Positions 8,984-18,310 of a stretch of 64,000 nt of DNA are shown piece by piece (position 1 is the first letter of the stretch; each line of letters starts with the position of its first letter). Position numbers and translations under genes: made by a program. The stretch covers positions 1 through 64,000 of the forward strand of contig NZ_JADKYS010000004.1 of NCBI RefSeq assembly GCF_015354345.1, given 5' to 3'. The notes below the pieces were generated by a model, which searched no databases, was not told the origin of the DNA, and worked only from the letters and a program-made list of their open reading frames with translations. The DNA is from Methylophilus sp. 14. Its GTDB lineage: Bacteria > Pseudomonadota > Gammaproteobacteria > Burkholderiales > Methylophilaceae.

Positions 8984-10477
8984 ATGACGCAATCGGCCAA
9001 ACAGTTTTTCGATGAAATGCAGGGCTATGGGGGCAATGTCCGCGCGATTTACCAGGCGTATAACCGCTGGTTAAGCGATGTACCCACACAACAGCTGGCA
9101 GCCAAGCGTGCCGAAGCTGAAGTATTGTTTCGCCGCGTGGGCATTACATTTAACGTCTATGGCGAAGAAGATGGCGCCGAACGGTTGATTCCGTTTGACG
9201 TGATTCCACGCATGATTTCTGCCAGTGAGTGGGCACACCTGGCCAAAGGCGCCGTGCAACGCGTGCGCGCACTCAATATGTTTCTGCATGATATTTATCA
9301 TGACCAGGAAATCATCAAGGCAGGCATCGTACCCAATAGCATTTTGAGTAATAGCCAGTACCGCCCCGAAATGGTCGGCGTGACTGTGCCTAACCAGGTC
9401 TATGCGCATGTGGCTGGGATTGACCTGGTGCGCACCAGCGAATCGCAGTTTTATGTGCTGGAAGATAATTTGCGCACGCCTTCCGGCGTCTCTTACATGC
9501 TGGAAGACCGCAAAATGATGATGCGGTTATTCCCGGATTTATTTAAAAAATATCCGATTGCACCGGTCGAGCATTATCCTCACGTGTTACTCAACAATTT
9601 GCGCTCGGTCGCGCAAACCGGTGTCACTGACCCGACCGTGGTCCTGCTTTCGCCGGGCGCTTATAACAGTGCCTACTTTGAACATGCCTTCCTCGCCCAG
9701 CAAATGGGCATCGAGCTGGTGGAAGGCCAAGATTTGTTTGTCCGTAATAACGCCGTCTACATGCGCACCACACAAGGCCCGCAAAGGGTGGATGTGATTT
9801 ACCGCCGCATCGACGACGACTTCCTTGACCCTCTGGTGTTCAAGCCCGACTCCCTGTTGGGCGTGCCAGGTCTGCTCTCCGTCTACCGCAATGGTGGCGT
9901 CACGTTAGCTAACGCCGTAGGCACCGGCGTGGCTGATGACAAGGCGACGTATGTCTACGTGCCGGAGATGATTAAGTTCTATCTGGGTGAGTCTCCCATC
10001 CTGCAGAACGTGCCTACGTATCAACTCAGCAAGGAAGATGATCTGGCCTATGTGCTGGATCATCTGCCCGAGCTGGTCGTGAAGGAAGTACAAGGCTCCG
10101 GCGGCTACGGCATGCTGGTTGGCCCGACGGCCAGCAAGCAGGAGATTGAAGAATTCAGGCTACGCATCGTCTCCAAACCGGCCAATTACATCGCTCAGCC
10201 TACGCTGGCGCTGTCTACCTGCCCAACGTTGGTCGACCAGGGCATTGCACCACGTCATGTCGACCTGCGCCCGTTTGTGCTGTCAGGCAAAACCGTCAGT
10301 GTGGTGCCCGGTGGCCTTTCGCGCGTGGCGCTTAAGGAAGGCTCATTAGTGGTTAACTCCTCACAAGGCGGCGGCACCAAAGATACCTGGGTGCTGGAAC
10401 GCGATGATGTCAGTGTAGAAACCCTGCAGTCGCAAATGGCTGCACAACATGCAACTCAAGAGGCCGTGATATGTTAA
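8984..10477 (+). CDS. Circularly permuted ATP-grasp protein of the Anbu cluster
   Basis: This 497-residue protein belongs to the circularly permuted type 2 ATP-grasp family (COG2308). Seen motifs are VLEDNLRTPSGVSYML, DVIYRRIDDDFLDP, VVKEVQGSGGYGM and the C-terminal DLRPFVL. Family knowledge predicts an ATP-dependent carboxylate-amine ligase; the product is not established. It begins the cluster ATP-grasp, alpha-E, transglutaminase-like, Anbu. The next gene overlaps it by 7 bases. AAGG lies about 10 bases before the ATG. Confidence 0.9.
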   Translation: MTQSAKQFFDEMQGYGGNVRAIYQAYNRWLSDVPTQQLAAKRAEAEVLFRRVGITFNVYGEEDGAERLIPFDVIPRMISASEWAHLAKGAVQRVRALNMFLHDIYHDQEIIKAGIVPNSILSNSQYRPEMVGVTVPNQVYAHVAGIDLVRTSESQFYVLEDNLRTPSGVSYMLEDRKMMMRLFPDLFKKYPIAPVEHYPHVLLNNLRSVAQTGVTDPTVVLLSPGAYNSAYFEHAFLAQQMGIELVEGQDLFVRNNAVYMRTTQGPQRVDVIYRRIDDDFLDPLVFKPDSLLGVPGLLSVYRNGGVTLANAVGTGVADDKATYVYVPEMIKFYLGESPILQNVPTYQLSKEDDLAYVLDHLPELVVKEVQGSGGYGMLVGPTASKQEIEEFRLRIVSKPANYIAQPTLALSTCPTLVDQGIAPRHVDLRPFVLSGKTVSVVPGGLSRVALKEGSLVVNSSQGGGTKDTWVLERDDVSVETLQSQMAAQHATQEAVIC

Positions 10478-11415
10478 GTCGCACTGCAGATCATTTATAT
10501 TGGATGGCACGTTATATTGAGCGCACCGAAAACGTGGCGCGCGTGCTGGATGTGACTTACAACATGTCGCTGCTGCCGTCAGACAGCAGCAATGAAGAAG
10601 AACTGTGGGACACCGTGCTGGAAATTGCCGGTATCCGCGATATTTATGACAAAACCTACAAAGAGCTCAATGCCGCCAATGTGATTAAACACCTGGTGAT
10701 GGATAGCCATAACCCGTCCAGCATTTACAGCTCGTTGCGTAGCGCACGTGAAAACGCGCGGGCCGTGCGCGTGGCCATGACCACCGAAACATGGGAAAAC
10801 ATGAATACGCTGTGGCTGGAGTTTGGCCAATATATCAAGCAGGACCTGACGCAGACTGGCTTAAGCGAGTTTTGTGAATGGGTCAAAAGCCGCTCGCATT
10901 TGTTCCGCGGCGTGTGCTTTGGCACCATGTTGCGCGATGAAGCTTTCAGCTTTGTGCGCCTGGGCACGTTTATGGAACGCGCCGACAACACCGCACGCCT
11001 GCTCGATGTGAAATACGAGTTTTTAATCCCCATGCAGGAGGCCAATGACGGCGCGGTGGATTATTACGAATGGAGCGCGGTATTGCGCTCGGTATCGGCT
11101 TTCCAGGCCTACCAAAAGGTTTACCGCGATGCGATTGAGCCGATGAAAGTGTCTGAGTTACTCATTTTGCGTGAAGATATGCCACGTTCGCTGCATGCCT
11201 GCTATGCCGAAATCATGCCGATTTTGCGCCAGGTGGCCGGTAGCCGCCAAACCGAGGCCGAGCGCCTGGCCGGACAAATGCATGCAAAACTGCACTACGG
11301 CCGCATGCTGGATATCGTCAAAGATGGCGTACACCACTTTTTGGATGAATTCATTCTGGCCAACCGCAAACTGGGCGAAGAAATACAACGCAATTTTTTA
11401 AGTGCGACGGCCTAA
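10471..11415 (+). CDS. Alpha-E domain protein (DUF403, COG2307)
   Basis: This 314-residue, mostly helical protein begins MLSRTADHLYWMARYIERTENVARVLDV, the hallmark opening of the alpha-E (DUF403) family. No catalytic motif is known for it. The start overlaps the ATP-grasp stop, and AGAGG precedes it, so the two are co-translated. The family almost always accompanies a COG2308 ATP-grasp and a transglutaminase-like gene, as here. Role inferred: partner of the ATP-grasp enzyme in a peptide-like modification linked to Anbu. Confidence 0.9.
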   Translation: MLSRTADHLYWMARYIERTENVARVLDVTYNMSLLPSDSSNEEELWDTVLEIAGIRDIYDKTYKELNAANVIKHLVMDSHNPSSIYSSLRSARENARAVRVAMTTETWENMNTLWLEFGQYIKQDLTQTGLSEFCEWVKSRSHLFRGVCFGTMLRDEAFSFVRLGTFMERADNTARLLDVKYEFLIPMQEANDGAVDYYEWSAVLRSVSAFQAYQKVYRDAIEPMKVSELLILREDMPRSLHACYAEIMPILRQVAGSRQTEAERLAGQMHAKLHYGRMLDIVKDGVHHFLDEFILANRKLGEEIQRNFLSATA

Positions 11416-11502
11416 CGTTACAACAATAGATTGCCATGAACCCCCTCATGCGCAGACTGTTAAAAACAGCGCTGCGCTTTTTTACTTTAGTACACACAAT
11501 GT

Positions 11503-12339
11503 ATGTTGCTTAATATTGAACACCAGACGCACTATGCGTTTAGCGAAATGGTGCAGTACACCATACAGCAGTTACGCCTGACGCCGCGCACTGGTGACGG
11601 GCAACAGGTCAACCACTGGCAGATCAAGGTCAACGGGCAACTGACAGCGTTTGAAGATGCCTTTGGTAATTTGGCGCATACACTGGTCATAGACCAGCTG
11701 CATGATGAATTAACCATCACCGCCTGTGGTGAAGTAGAAACCGGAGTGGAAACTGCCGTGCCTGAGCAGGCACTCCCCTTAGACATTTACCTGCGCGATA
11801 CACCGCTGACACAGGCCGATGCTGCCATGACCACGTTTGCGCAACAATTTGCAGGTGCGCCCCTGCTAGACATGATGCAGGCTTTGCGTGAACAGATGCA
11901 ATATATCCAAGGTGCAACCCAGGTTGACACGCCTGCCGCCACCGCCTTCCGGCTCGGCAAAGGCGTTTGCCAGGATCACGCCCATGCATTTATTGGCTGC
12001 TGCCGCAGCCTGGGCTTGCCCGCACGCTATGTCAGCGGTTACCTGTTCACCGAAGACGGTCACCTGATGCAAACGCATGCCTGGGTGGATGTCTGGCAGG
12101 CGGACCATTGGCTGGGCCTAGACGTCTCTAACGGTATATTGACCAACGAAACGCATATCAGGCTGGCGACAGGCCTGGACTATCGCAGTGCCAGCCCGGT
12201 CACCGGCTCGCGCATGGGCGGTGGTAGTGAAGGCATGGCAAGCATGGTCAACGTGAACCAGCATGGTCGCCTGACAGACAAACAGCGTGCGCAATATCAA
12301 CAGCAACTTCGGCAGCAAGTCCAGGCGGCGCAGCAGTAA
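11503..12339 (+). CDS. Transglutaminase-like cysteine peptidase of the Anbu cluster
   Basis: This 278-residue protein has a beta-rich N-terminal domain followed by a transglutaminase core. The triad can be read as Cys in GKGVCQDHAH, His in THAWVDVW and Asp in GLDVSNG. Such proteins (COG1305) act as cysteine peptidases or amide-forming enzymes. It follows the alpha-E gene after 87 bases and precedes Anbu by 53. No strong ribosome binding site precedes the ATG. Confidence 0.9.
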   Translation: MLLNIEHQTHYAFSEMVQYTIQQLRLTPRTGDGQQVNHWQIKVNGQLTAFEDAFGNLAHTLVIDQLHDELTITACGEVETGVETAVPEQALPLDIYLRDTPLTQADAAMTTFAQQFAGAPLLDMMQALREQMQYIQGATQVDTPAATAFRLGKGVCQDHAHAFIGCCRSLGLPARYVSGYLFTEDGHLMQTHAWVDVWQADHWLGLDVSNGILTNETHIRLATGLDYRSASPVTGSRMGGGSEGMASMVNVNQHGRLTDKQRAQYQQQLRQQVQAAQQ

Positions 12340-12392
12340 TCGCTGCGCATGCTATGATGATTTTTTAACCCCTCTTTTTCGCTCTTACGCTT

Positions 12393-13130
12393 ATGACTTA
12401 CTGTGTTGGTATTTTGCTGGAACAAGGCTTGGTGCTGGCGTCGGATACACGCACCAACGCCGGTGTCGATCAGGTGGCGATTGCCCCCAAAATGCATGTG
12501 TTTGAGGTGCCTGGCGAGCGCATGATCGTGCTGCTCACGGCAGGTAACCTGGCGATTACCCAATCGGTGGTTAACCTGTGCCGTGAACAACTCAAGTCCG
12601 CCGAGCCGCACGCCCATTTGCATAATGTGCAGTCGTTGTTTGAAGCCGCCAGTGTGGTTGGCGCCGCCATGCGAAGTGTGCATCAGCGCGATGGTAAAAC
12701 CCTGAAAGAGCATGGCATTGATTTCAGCGCGAGTATTCTGGTCGCCGGGCAAATCAAAGGCGAAAAGCCGCGCCTGTTTAATGTCTATGCCGCCGGTAAC
12801 TTTATTGAAGCCACCGCAGATACGCCTTATCTGCAAATCGGCGAGACCAAATATGGCAAACCGATTATCGACCGCGTGATCAAACATCAAACCAATGTCA
12901 CAGATGCGGTAAAATGCGTGCTGATTTCATTTGACTCCACCATCCGCAGCAATATTTCTGTGGCTTTACCGATTGACTTGATGATATACCGCACTGACAC
13001 CTTTAGCGCCGATTGCCGGCAACGCCTGACGGAAGATGATCCTTATTACGCCTGCATCCGCAAGGGTTGGGGCGAAGGCCTGAAATCCGTTTTTTCTTCA
13101 CTGCCTAACCCGGAATGGTGTGCCTCATGA
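12393..13130 (+). CDS. Anbu, HslV/20S-like proteasome-type protease
   Basis: This 245-residue protein is an Anbu-type (ancestral beta-subunit) Ntn-hydrolase. It starts MTYCVGILLEQGLVLASDTRT, so Thr2 would be the N-terminal nucleophile after Met removal; Asp18 and a downstream Lys complete the family pattern. Anbu is related to HslV and the 20S beta subunit, and published structures describe open helical rings. The three genes upstream are its usual partners (ATP-grasp, alpha-E, transglutaminase-like). Its stop overlaps the gmk start as ATGA, tying it to the gmk-rpoZ-spoT-recG genes. The substrate is unknown. Confidence 0.93.
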   Translation: MTYCVGILLEQGLVLASDTRTNAGVDQVAIAPKMHVFEVPGERMIVLLTAGNLAITQSVVNLCREQLKSAEPHAHLHNVQSLFEAASVVGAAMRSVHQRDGKTLKEHGIDFSASILVAGQIKGEKPRLFNVYAAGNFIEATADTPYLQIGETKYGKPIIDRVIKHQTNVTDAVKCVLISFDSTIRSNISVALPIDLMIYRTDTFSADCRQRLTEDDPYYACIRKGWGEGLKSVFSSLPNPEWCAS

Positions 13131-13738
13131 GCCATGGTCATTTATATGTGATTTCCGCTGCCTCTGGTGCTGGCAAAACCAGCCTGGTACGCGCCATGCT
13201 GGCGCAAGACCCGATTCTAAAACTGTCGGTATCGCACACCACTCGTACGCCGCGCCCGGGCGAAGAAGACGGCATCCACTACCATTTTGTCTCAGAAGCC
13301 GAGTTTTTGGGCATTCTGGATAACGGCGGCTTTCTCGAAAGCGCGCATGTGCACAGCGCCCGCTATGGCACAGCACAAAGCGAAGTGGAAAATGCACTGG
13401 CCTCCGGCCGCGATGTAATTCTTGAAATCGACTGGCAAGGCGCACAGCAGATACGCAAACTGTTCCCGCAAGTGACCTCCATCTTTATTTTGCCGCCCTC
13501 GATTGAAGCGCTGGCGCACCGCCTGAACAACCGTGGCCAGGACAGTGAAGCCGTGATTACGCAACGCCTGGCCGCCGCACGTGAGGAGATGCGTCACGTG
13601 CATGAGTTTGATTATGTTACAATTAATGATAATTTTGACGTGGCCTTGCAGGATCTGATGGCGATTGTTCGCGCCCAGCGCTTGCAGTTAAACCGCCAGG
13701 TTGCCTGCCACGCGTCATTGATTCAATCACTTACCTGA
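13127..13738 (+). CDS. gmk: Guanylate kinase
   Basis: This 203-residue enzyme phosphorylates GMP to GDP. The P-loop ASGAGKTSL is near the N terminus, followed by the GMP-binding segment SHTTRTPRPGEEDGIHYHF and EIDWQGAQQIR. I chose ATG 13127, which overlaps the Anbu stop as ATGA, over the in-frame ATG at 13115; this gives the usual N terminus and length. It is followed by rpoZ and spoT in the classic order. Confidence 0.96.
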   Translation: MSHGHLYVISAASGAGKTSLVRAMLAQDPILKLSVSHTTRTPRPGEEDGIHYHFVSEAEFLGILDNGGFLESAHVHSARYGTAQSEVENALASGRDVILEIDWQGAQQIRKLFPQVTSIFILPPSIEALAHRLNNRGQDSEAVITQRLAAAREEMRHVHEFDYVTINDNFDVALQDLMAIVRAQRLQLNRQVACHASLIQSLT

Positions 13739-13786
13739 CCCAGCGCGCCTGCTGCTGTGTGCAGGCTCATATATTAAGAGGTTTTT

Positions 13787-14002
13787 ATGGCTCGTATTAC
13801 TGTTGATGATTGCTTGGACAACATCTCTAACCGTTTTCAATTGACGTTGGTCGCCGCTTACCGCGCCAGACAATTGGCCAATGGCTCAGACCCATTAGTC
13901 AGCGGTTATTCACAAAAAGACAAGCCAACCGTGATTGCACTGCGTGAAATCGCCGCCGGTAAAGTAGGCGTAGAGCTGTTAGAGAAAAAGGGCCAAGCAT
14001 AA
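13787..14002 (+). CDS. rpoZ: RNA polymerase omega subunit
   Basis: This 71-residue protein is the omega subunit, which helps assemble beta-prime into RNA polymerase and forms part of a ppGpp site in proteobacteria. It starts [19 protein letters not shown] and includes VAAYRARQL, both diagnostic. AAGAGG lies before the ATG. It stands between gmk and spoT, the usual place. The gmk-rpoZ gap holds a possible hairpin GCCTGC (13747) with GCAGGC (13761). Confidence 0.97.
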   Translation: MARITVDDCLDNISNRFQLTLVAAYRARQLANGSDPLVSGYSQKDKPTVIALREIAAGKVGVELLEKKGQA

Positions 14003-14008
14003 ACAGCT

Positions 14009-16225
14009 ATGCCCCACACCCAAGGCGATTCTGCCCATCGCAAGTCCAGGTCTCCCCTGGAAGAAGTGGACTTGCTCCCTGCTGACCGTGAGGATTCCCC
14101 CCTTACCCAGCTGATCCGCAAGTATCTCAACGAAGAAGAAGTGCAACTGGTCTGGCAAGCGTATCGCTATGCCGAGCAGGCACATGCCGGTCAAACCCGC
14201 AAGACTGGCGAACCCTACATCACCCACCCGATTTCTGTGGCCTGCATCCTGGCCAAACTGCATCTCGATTTACCTACACTATTAGCCGCCTTGCTGCATG
14301 ATGTAGTGGAAGATACCGAAGTCGACAGTGCGGCGATTGCCGAACGCTTTGGCAAACAGGTGGCTGACCTGGTGGACGGACTGACCAAGCTGGACAAGGT
14401 TGAGCTGCAAACCGCCACCCAGGCACAAGCCGAAAATTTCCGCAAAATGCTGCTGGCCATGAGCCAGGATGTGCGCGTGATTTTGGTCAAGCTGGCCGAC
14501 CGCTTGCACAATATGCAAACGCTGGAGGCGATGCGCCCGGAAAAACAAAAACGCATCGCGCGCGAAACGCTGGAAATTTATGCGCCCATTGCCAACCGGC
14601 TGGGTCTGAACCCGATTTACCATGAGCTGGAAGACCTTAGCCTCAAGTATCTGTACCCCAATCGCCATCGTGTGATTGATAAGGCCATTCGCCTGGCGCG
14701 CGGCAACCGCAAAGAAGTCATCAGCAAAATCCAGGACGCCATTGAGACCCAGCTGACGCAATACCAGATTGAATATGATGTACAGGGCCGCGAAAAGCAC
14801 TTGTATAGCATTTATAAGAAGATGTCCGAAAAATCGATGAAATTGTCGCAAATTGGCGACATTTATGGTTTTCGGGTCATTGTTAAAGACACGGCCGCCT
14901 GCTATCTGGCGCTTGGCGCATTGCATGCCTTGTATAAGCCGATTCCAGGCCGCTTTAAAGACTATATTGCTATCCCCAAAGCCAACGGTTACCAATCGCT
15001 GCATACCACGCTGTTCGGCCCCTTCGGTACGCCCATCGAAGTGCAAATCCGTAGCCAGGAGATGCACAACATTGCCGATGCTGGCGTGGCGGCGCACTGG
15101 CTATATAAAACCACCGATGCACACCTGACCAAATTGCAACAGCAAACGCACCAGTGGCTGCAACGCCTGGTTGAAATCCAGACGGAAAGTGACGACAGCC
15201 ATGAGTTCCTGGAGAACTTTAAAGTCGACCTGTTCCCGGACGAAGTTTATGTGTTCACGCCTAAAGGCAACATCATGGCCTTGCCACGCGGCTCGACTGC
15301 GGTCGACTTTGCCTATGCCGTGCACTCCGATGTCGGCAACAGTTGCGTGGCGGTGAAAATCAATAATGAACTGGCCCCACTGCGCACCGAAATGCGCAAC
15401 GGGGATCATGTCGAGATCATCACGGCGCCACTGGCGAAACCCAATCCGGCCTGGCTTAACTATGTGGTCACCGGCAAGGCGCGCTCGCATATCCGCCATT
15501 ACCTCAAAACCGTGAAGGTAGAAGAGTCGGCACAGCTGGGCGAACGCATGCTAAATGTGGCTTTACGCGCCATGCATATCGAACCGGCAGAAATTACCGA
15601 CAAGCAGTGGCAAAAAGTCATGAATGACTATGGCAGTAAAACCCGCCAGGCCATTTTGACTGATATCGGCCTCGGCAAACGCAATAGCCTGATGGTGGCG
15701 CACCAGTTGCTGGCGCATCCGGCAGATGCGGAAGAGAAGTCCGGCAAAGTGCTGGATACCATTACCATCCGCGGCTCAGAAGGCATGGCCGTGCAGTTTG
15801 CACCTTGCTGCCGCCCGATCCCTGGCGATCCTATTCTGGGCTTTATTAATAAAGATAAAGGCCTGGTCATTCATACCCACGATTGCCCGGCCATCCGCAA
15901 GTTCAGGCTGGATCCAGAAAAATGGCTGGATGTGGAATGGGATGCCGACCCGAAAAAACTGTTCAGCGTCAACCTGCGCATTACGGTGGTGGACGAGCGC
16001 GGCATGCTGGCCAAAATTGCGGCGACCATCTCCAATGCAGATGCCAACATTGATAATGTCAGCGTCGAATCCAGCGATGGCAGCCAGTACTCCAATGTGA
16101 ACTTCACGGTGCAAGTGCATAACCGCGTGCACCTGGCGACCCTGATCCGCAACCTGCGCAAGATTCAGCAAATCGTGCGCATCAACCGGGTCAAAGGCAA
16201 CCAGCTGGAACAACGTATCCAGTAA
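14009..16225 (+). CDS. spoT: Bifunctional (p)ppGpp synthetase/hydrolase (SpoT-type)
   Basis: This 738-residue RelA/SpoT homologue makes and degrades (p)ppGpp. An intact hydrolase domain carries the HD motif in LLHDVVEDT. The synthetase domain contains GRFKDYIAIPKANGYQSLHTT; the RFKD form of the loop is typical of bifunctional enzymes rather than RelA. A TGS domain (VFTPKGNIMALPRGSTAVDFAY) and a C-terminal ACT domain follow. It starts 6 bases after rpoZ. The long N terminus before the RSH core is usual for betaproteobacterial members. Confidence 0.95.
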   Translation: MPHTQGDSAHRKSRSPLEEVDLLPADREDSPLTQLIRKYLNEEEVQLVWQAYRYAEQAHAGQTRKTGEPYITHPISVACILAKLHLDLPTLLAALLHDVVEDTEVDSAAIAERFGKQVADLVDGLTKLDKVELQTATQAQAENFRKMLLAMSQDVRVILVKLADRLHNMQTLEAMRPEKQKRIARETLEIYAPIANRLGLNPIYHELEDLSLKYLYPNRHRVIDKAIRLARGNRKEVISKIQDAIETQLTQYQIEYDVQGREKHLYSIYKKMSEKSMKLSQIGDIYGFRVIVKDTAACYLALGALHALYKPIPGRFKDYIAIPKANGYQSLHTTLFGPFGTPIEVQIRSQEMHNIADAGVAAHWLYKTTDAHLTKLQQQTHQWLQRLVEIQTESDDSHEFLENFKVDLFPDEVYVFTPKGNIMALPRGSTAVDFAYAVHSDVGNSCVAVKINNELAPLRTEMRNGDHVEIITAPLAKPNPAWLNYVVTGKARSHIRHYLKTVKVEESAQLGERMLNVALRAMHIEPAEITDKQWQKVMNDYGSKTRQAILTDIGLGKRNSLMVAHQLLAHPADAEEKSGKVLDTITIRGSEGMAVQFAPCCRPIPGDPILGFINKDKGLVIHTHDCPAIRKFRLDPEKWLDVEWDADPKKLFSVNLRITVVDERGMLAKIAATISNADANIDNVSVESSDGSQYSNVNFTVQVHNRVHLATLIRNLRKIQQIVRINRVKGNQLEQRIQ

Positions 16226-16243
16226 ACCAGCGGTGATGCCAGC

Positions 16244-18310
16244 ATGCGTCCCTTGAACGACATCAAAGGCTTCACACCCGCCGTGTGCAGCCAGCTGGCA
16301 AAACTGCATATTCATTCAGTGCAGGCCTTGTTGCTGCATCTGCCGCTGCGCTACCTCGATGAAACCCGCATCACGGCCATCCGCGATTTACGATTGGGTG
16401 AGCAAACGCAAATCGAAGGCGTGGTAGTACACAATGAAGTGGCCTATAAGCCACGCAAAATGCTCAATGTCAGGTTGCAGGATGATACCGGCATCATCAA
16501 CCTGCGCTTTCTGCACTTTTATCCCAGCCAGATAGCCGCCATGCAAACCGGCCAGCGTTTACGCGTGTTTGGTGAAGTGCGGCCGGGATTTTTCGGCTAT
16601 GAAATGGTGCATCCGACTCAACGTAAAGTCGGTGAAGATACCCCGGTCAGCACTGCGCTGACGCCCGTCTACCCGACTACCGCAGGCTTAAGCCAGTCCA
16701 CCATACGCAAAGCCGTGAACCGTGTATTGCAAACAGAGTATTTGCAAGAAACCCTGCCAGACTGGGTATACCAGTCCATGCACTTGCCCGACTTCGCCAG
16801 CAGCCTGCAGTTGCTGCACCAACCCCAATCCGAAACATCACTGGCGACTTTAGAGGACCACTCGCATCCGGCCTGGCAACGCCTGGCTTATGACGAACTG
16901 CTGGCACAACAGCTGTCCATGCGCCAGCATTACGCTCGCCGCAAACAATCGCGTGCACCTGCCATCTCAGCTTCACACACACTGGTTGCCCGTCTGCTGG
17001 CCAGCCTGCCGTTTACACTGACGGCCGCGCAGCAAAAAGTGGTGGCAGAAATTGAGCACGACCTGAGCCAGCCACACCCCATGCAACGCCTGCTGCAAGG
17101 TGATGTCGGCAGTGGTAAAACCATTGTCGCCTGCCTGGCAGCCTTGCAACTGATAGAACATGGCTGGCAAGTGGCCATGATGGCCCCCACTGAAATTCTG
17201 GCCGAACAGCATTACAAAAAACTCTGCGACTGGTTGCAACCATTAGGCATCACCATCGCCTGGGTCACTGGCAGCCAGCCGAAAAAAGAACGTGAGCAAT
17301 CACTGTCACGCATTGCCAGTGGAGAAGCCATGCTCGCCGTCGGCACCCATGCCCTGTTTCAGGATGAGGTGCAATTCAAACAATTAGGGTTGGCGATTGT
17401 CGATGAACAACACCGCTTTGGTGTCGGGCAGCGCCTGGCACTACGCAAAAAAGGCACGGCCAGCCAGGGCCGTGGTCAATTGCTGGAACCACACCAGCTC
17501 ATGATGTCGGCCACGCCGATTCCGCGTACCTTATCCATGAGCTATTACGCCGATCTCGACGTCTCCGTGATTGATGAGCTGCCCCCTGGCCGCACACCGA
17601 TTGTGACCAAACTGGTGGCTGATGACAGGCGCGATGAAATTTTGCAGCGCGTGCATGATGCCTGCGCCCAGGGCCATCAAGCCTACTGGGTGTGCCCGCT
17701 GATTGAAGAGTCAGAAGCACTACAGTTACAAACCGCCAATGACACCTTTGCCTATATGCAAGAGACATTCCCGGAACTCAAAGTCGGCCTGGTCCACGGC
17801 CGTATGAAATCGGCAGAAAAACAGGCGGTGATGCAGGCCTTTTCTGCCAATGAGATTCACCTGCTGGTGGCCACCACCGTGATTGAAGTCGGCGTCGACG
17901 TGCCGAATGCGAGTTTAATGGTGATTGAACATGCAGAACGCATGGGCCTGAGCCAGTTGCATCAGCTACGCGGCCGCGTAGGGCGTGGCGCGGCCAAGAG
18001 CACCTGCATTCTGCTTTATAGTAAACAGCAATGTTCGCAAATCGGCCGACAGCGTTTGAAGGTAATTTTTGAGAGTAATGATGGTTTTCAAATTGCCCAG
18101 GCCGATTTACATATCCGCGGCCCCGGCGAATTGCTGGGCACGCGCCAAAGTGGTGTCCCCATGCTAAAGATTGCCGATCTAGAGCGGGATATTGCCCTAC
18201 TGGACACCGCCAAAACCACCGCAGACCTGTTATTACAGCGTGACCCTGCCGCGGTAAAGGCCCATTTACAACGCTGGTTAAGTCAGGGCGAGGAATGGAT
18301 CAAAGTTTAA
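16244..18310 (+). CDS. recG: ATP-dependent DNA helicase RecG
   Basis: This 688-residue helicase reverses stalled forks and migrates Holliday junctions. It has an N-terminal OB-fold wedge domain, Walker A in LLQGDVGSGKT, the DEQH box in IVDEQHRFGVGQR, and the family region ATPIPRTL. The C-terminal QLRGRVGRG motif VI is intact. It follows spoT by 18 bases, completing the common gmk-rpoZ-spoT-recG order. Its stop overlaps by 4 bases with the stop of the convergent GGDEF/EAL gene. Confidence 0.96.
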   Translation: MRPLNDIKGFTPAVCSQLAKLHIHSVQALLLHLPLRYLDETRITAIRDLRLGEQTQIEGVVVHNEVAYKPRKMLNVRLQDDTGIINLRFLHFYPSQIAAMQTGQRLRVFGEVRPGFFGYEMVHPTQRKVGEDTPVSTALTPVYPTTAGLSQSTIRKAVNRVLQTEYLQETLPDWVYQSMHLPDFASSLQLLHQPQSETSLATLEDHSHPAWQRLAYDELLAQQLSMRQHYARRKQSRAPAISASHTLVARLLASLPFTLTAAQQKVVAEIEHDLSQPHPMQRLLQGDVGSGKTIVACLAALQLIEHGWQVAMMAPTEILAEQHYKKLCDWLQPLGITIAWVTGSQPKKEREQSLSRIASGEAMLAVGTHALFQDEVQFKQLGLAIVDEQHRFGVGQRLALRKKGTASQGRGQLLEPHQLMMSATPIPRTLSMSYYADLDVSVIDELPPGRTPIVTKLVADDRRDEILQRVHDACAQGHQAYWVCPLIEESEALQLQTANDTFAYMQETFPELKVGLVHGRMKSAEKQAVMQAFSANEIHLLVATTVIEVGVDVPNASLMVIEHAERMGLSQLHQLRGRVGRGAAKSTCILLYSKQQCSQIGRQRLKVIFESNDGFQIAQADLHIRGPGELLGTRQSGVPMLKIADLERDIALLDTAKTTADLLLQRDPAAVKAHLQRWLSQGEEWIKV

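Noticed and set aside
12297-12890. 197-codon minus-strand frame across Anbu
   Set aside because: Antisense to Anbu, which has clear family motifs; no ribosome binding site or homology signal.
14282-15097. 271-codon open frame on the minus strand inside spoT
   Set aside because: It is fully antisense to a well-conserved gene, has no recognisable motif and reflects codon bias of spoT.
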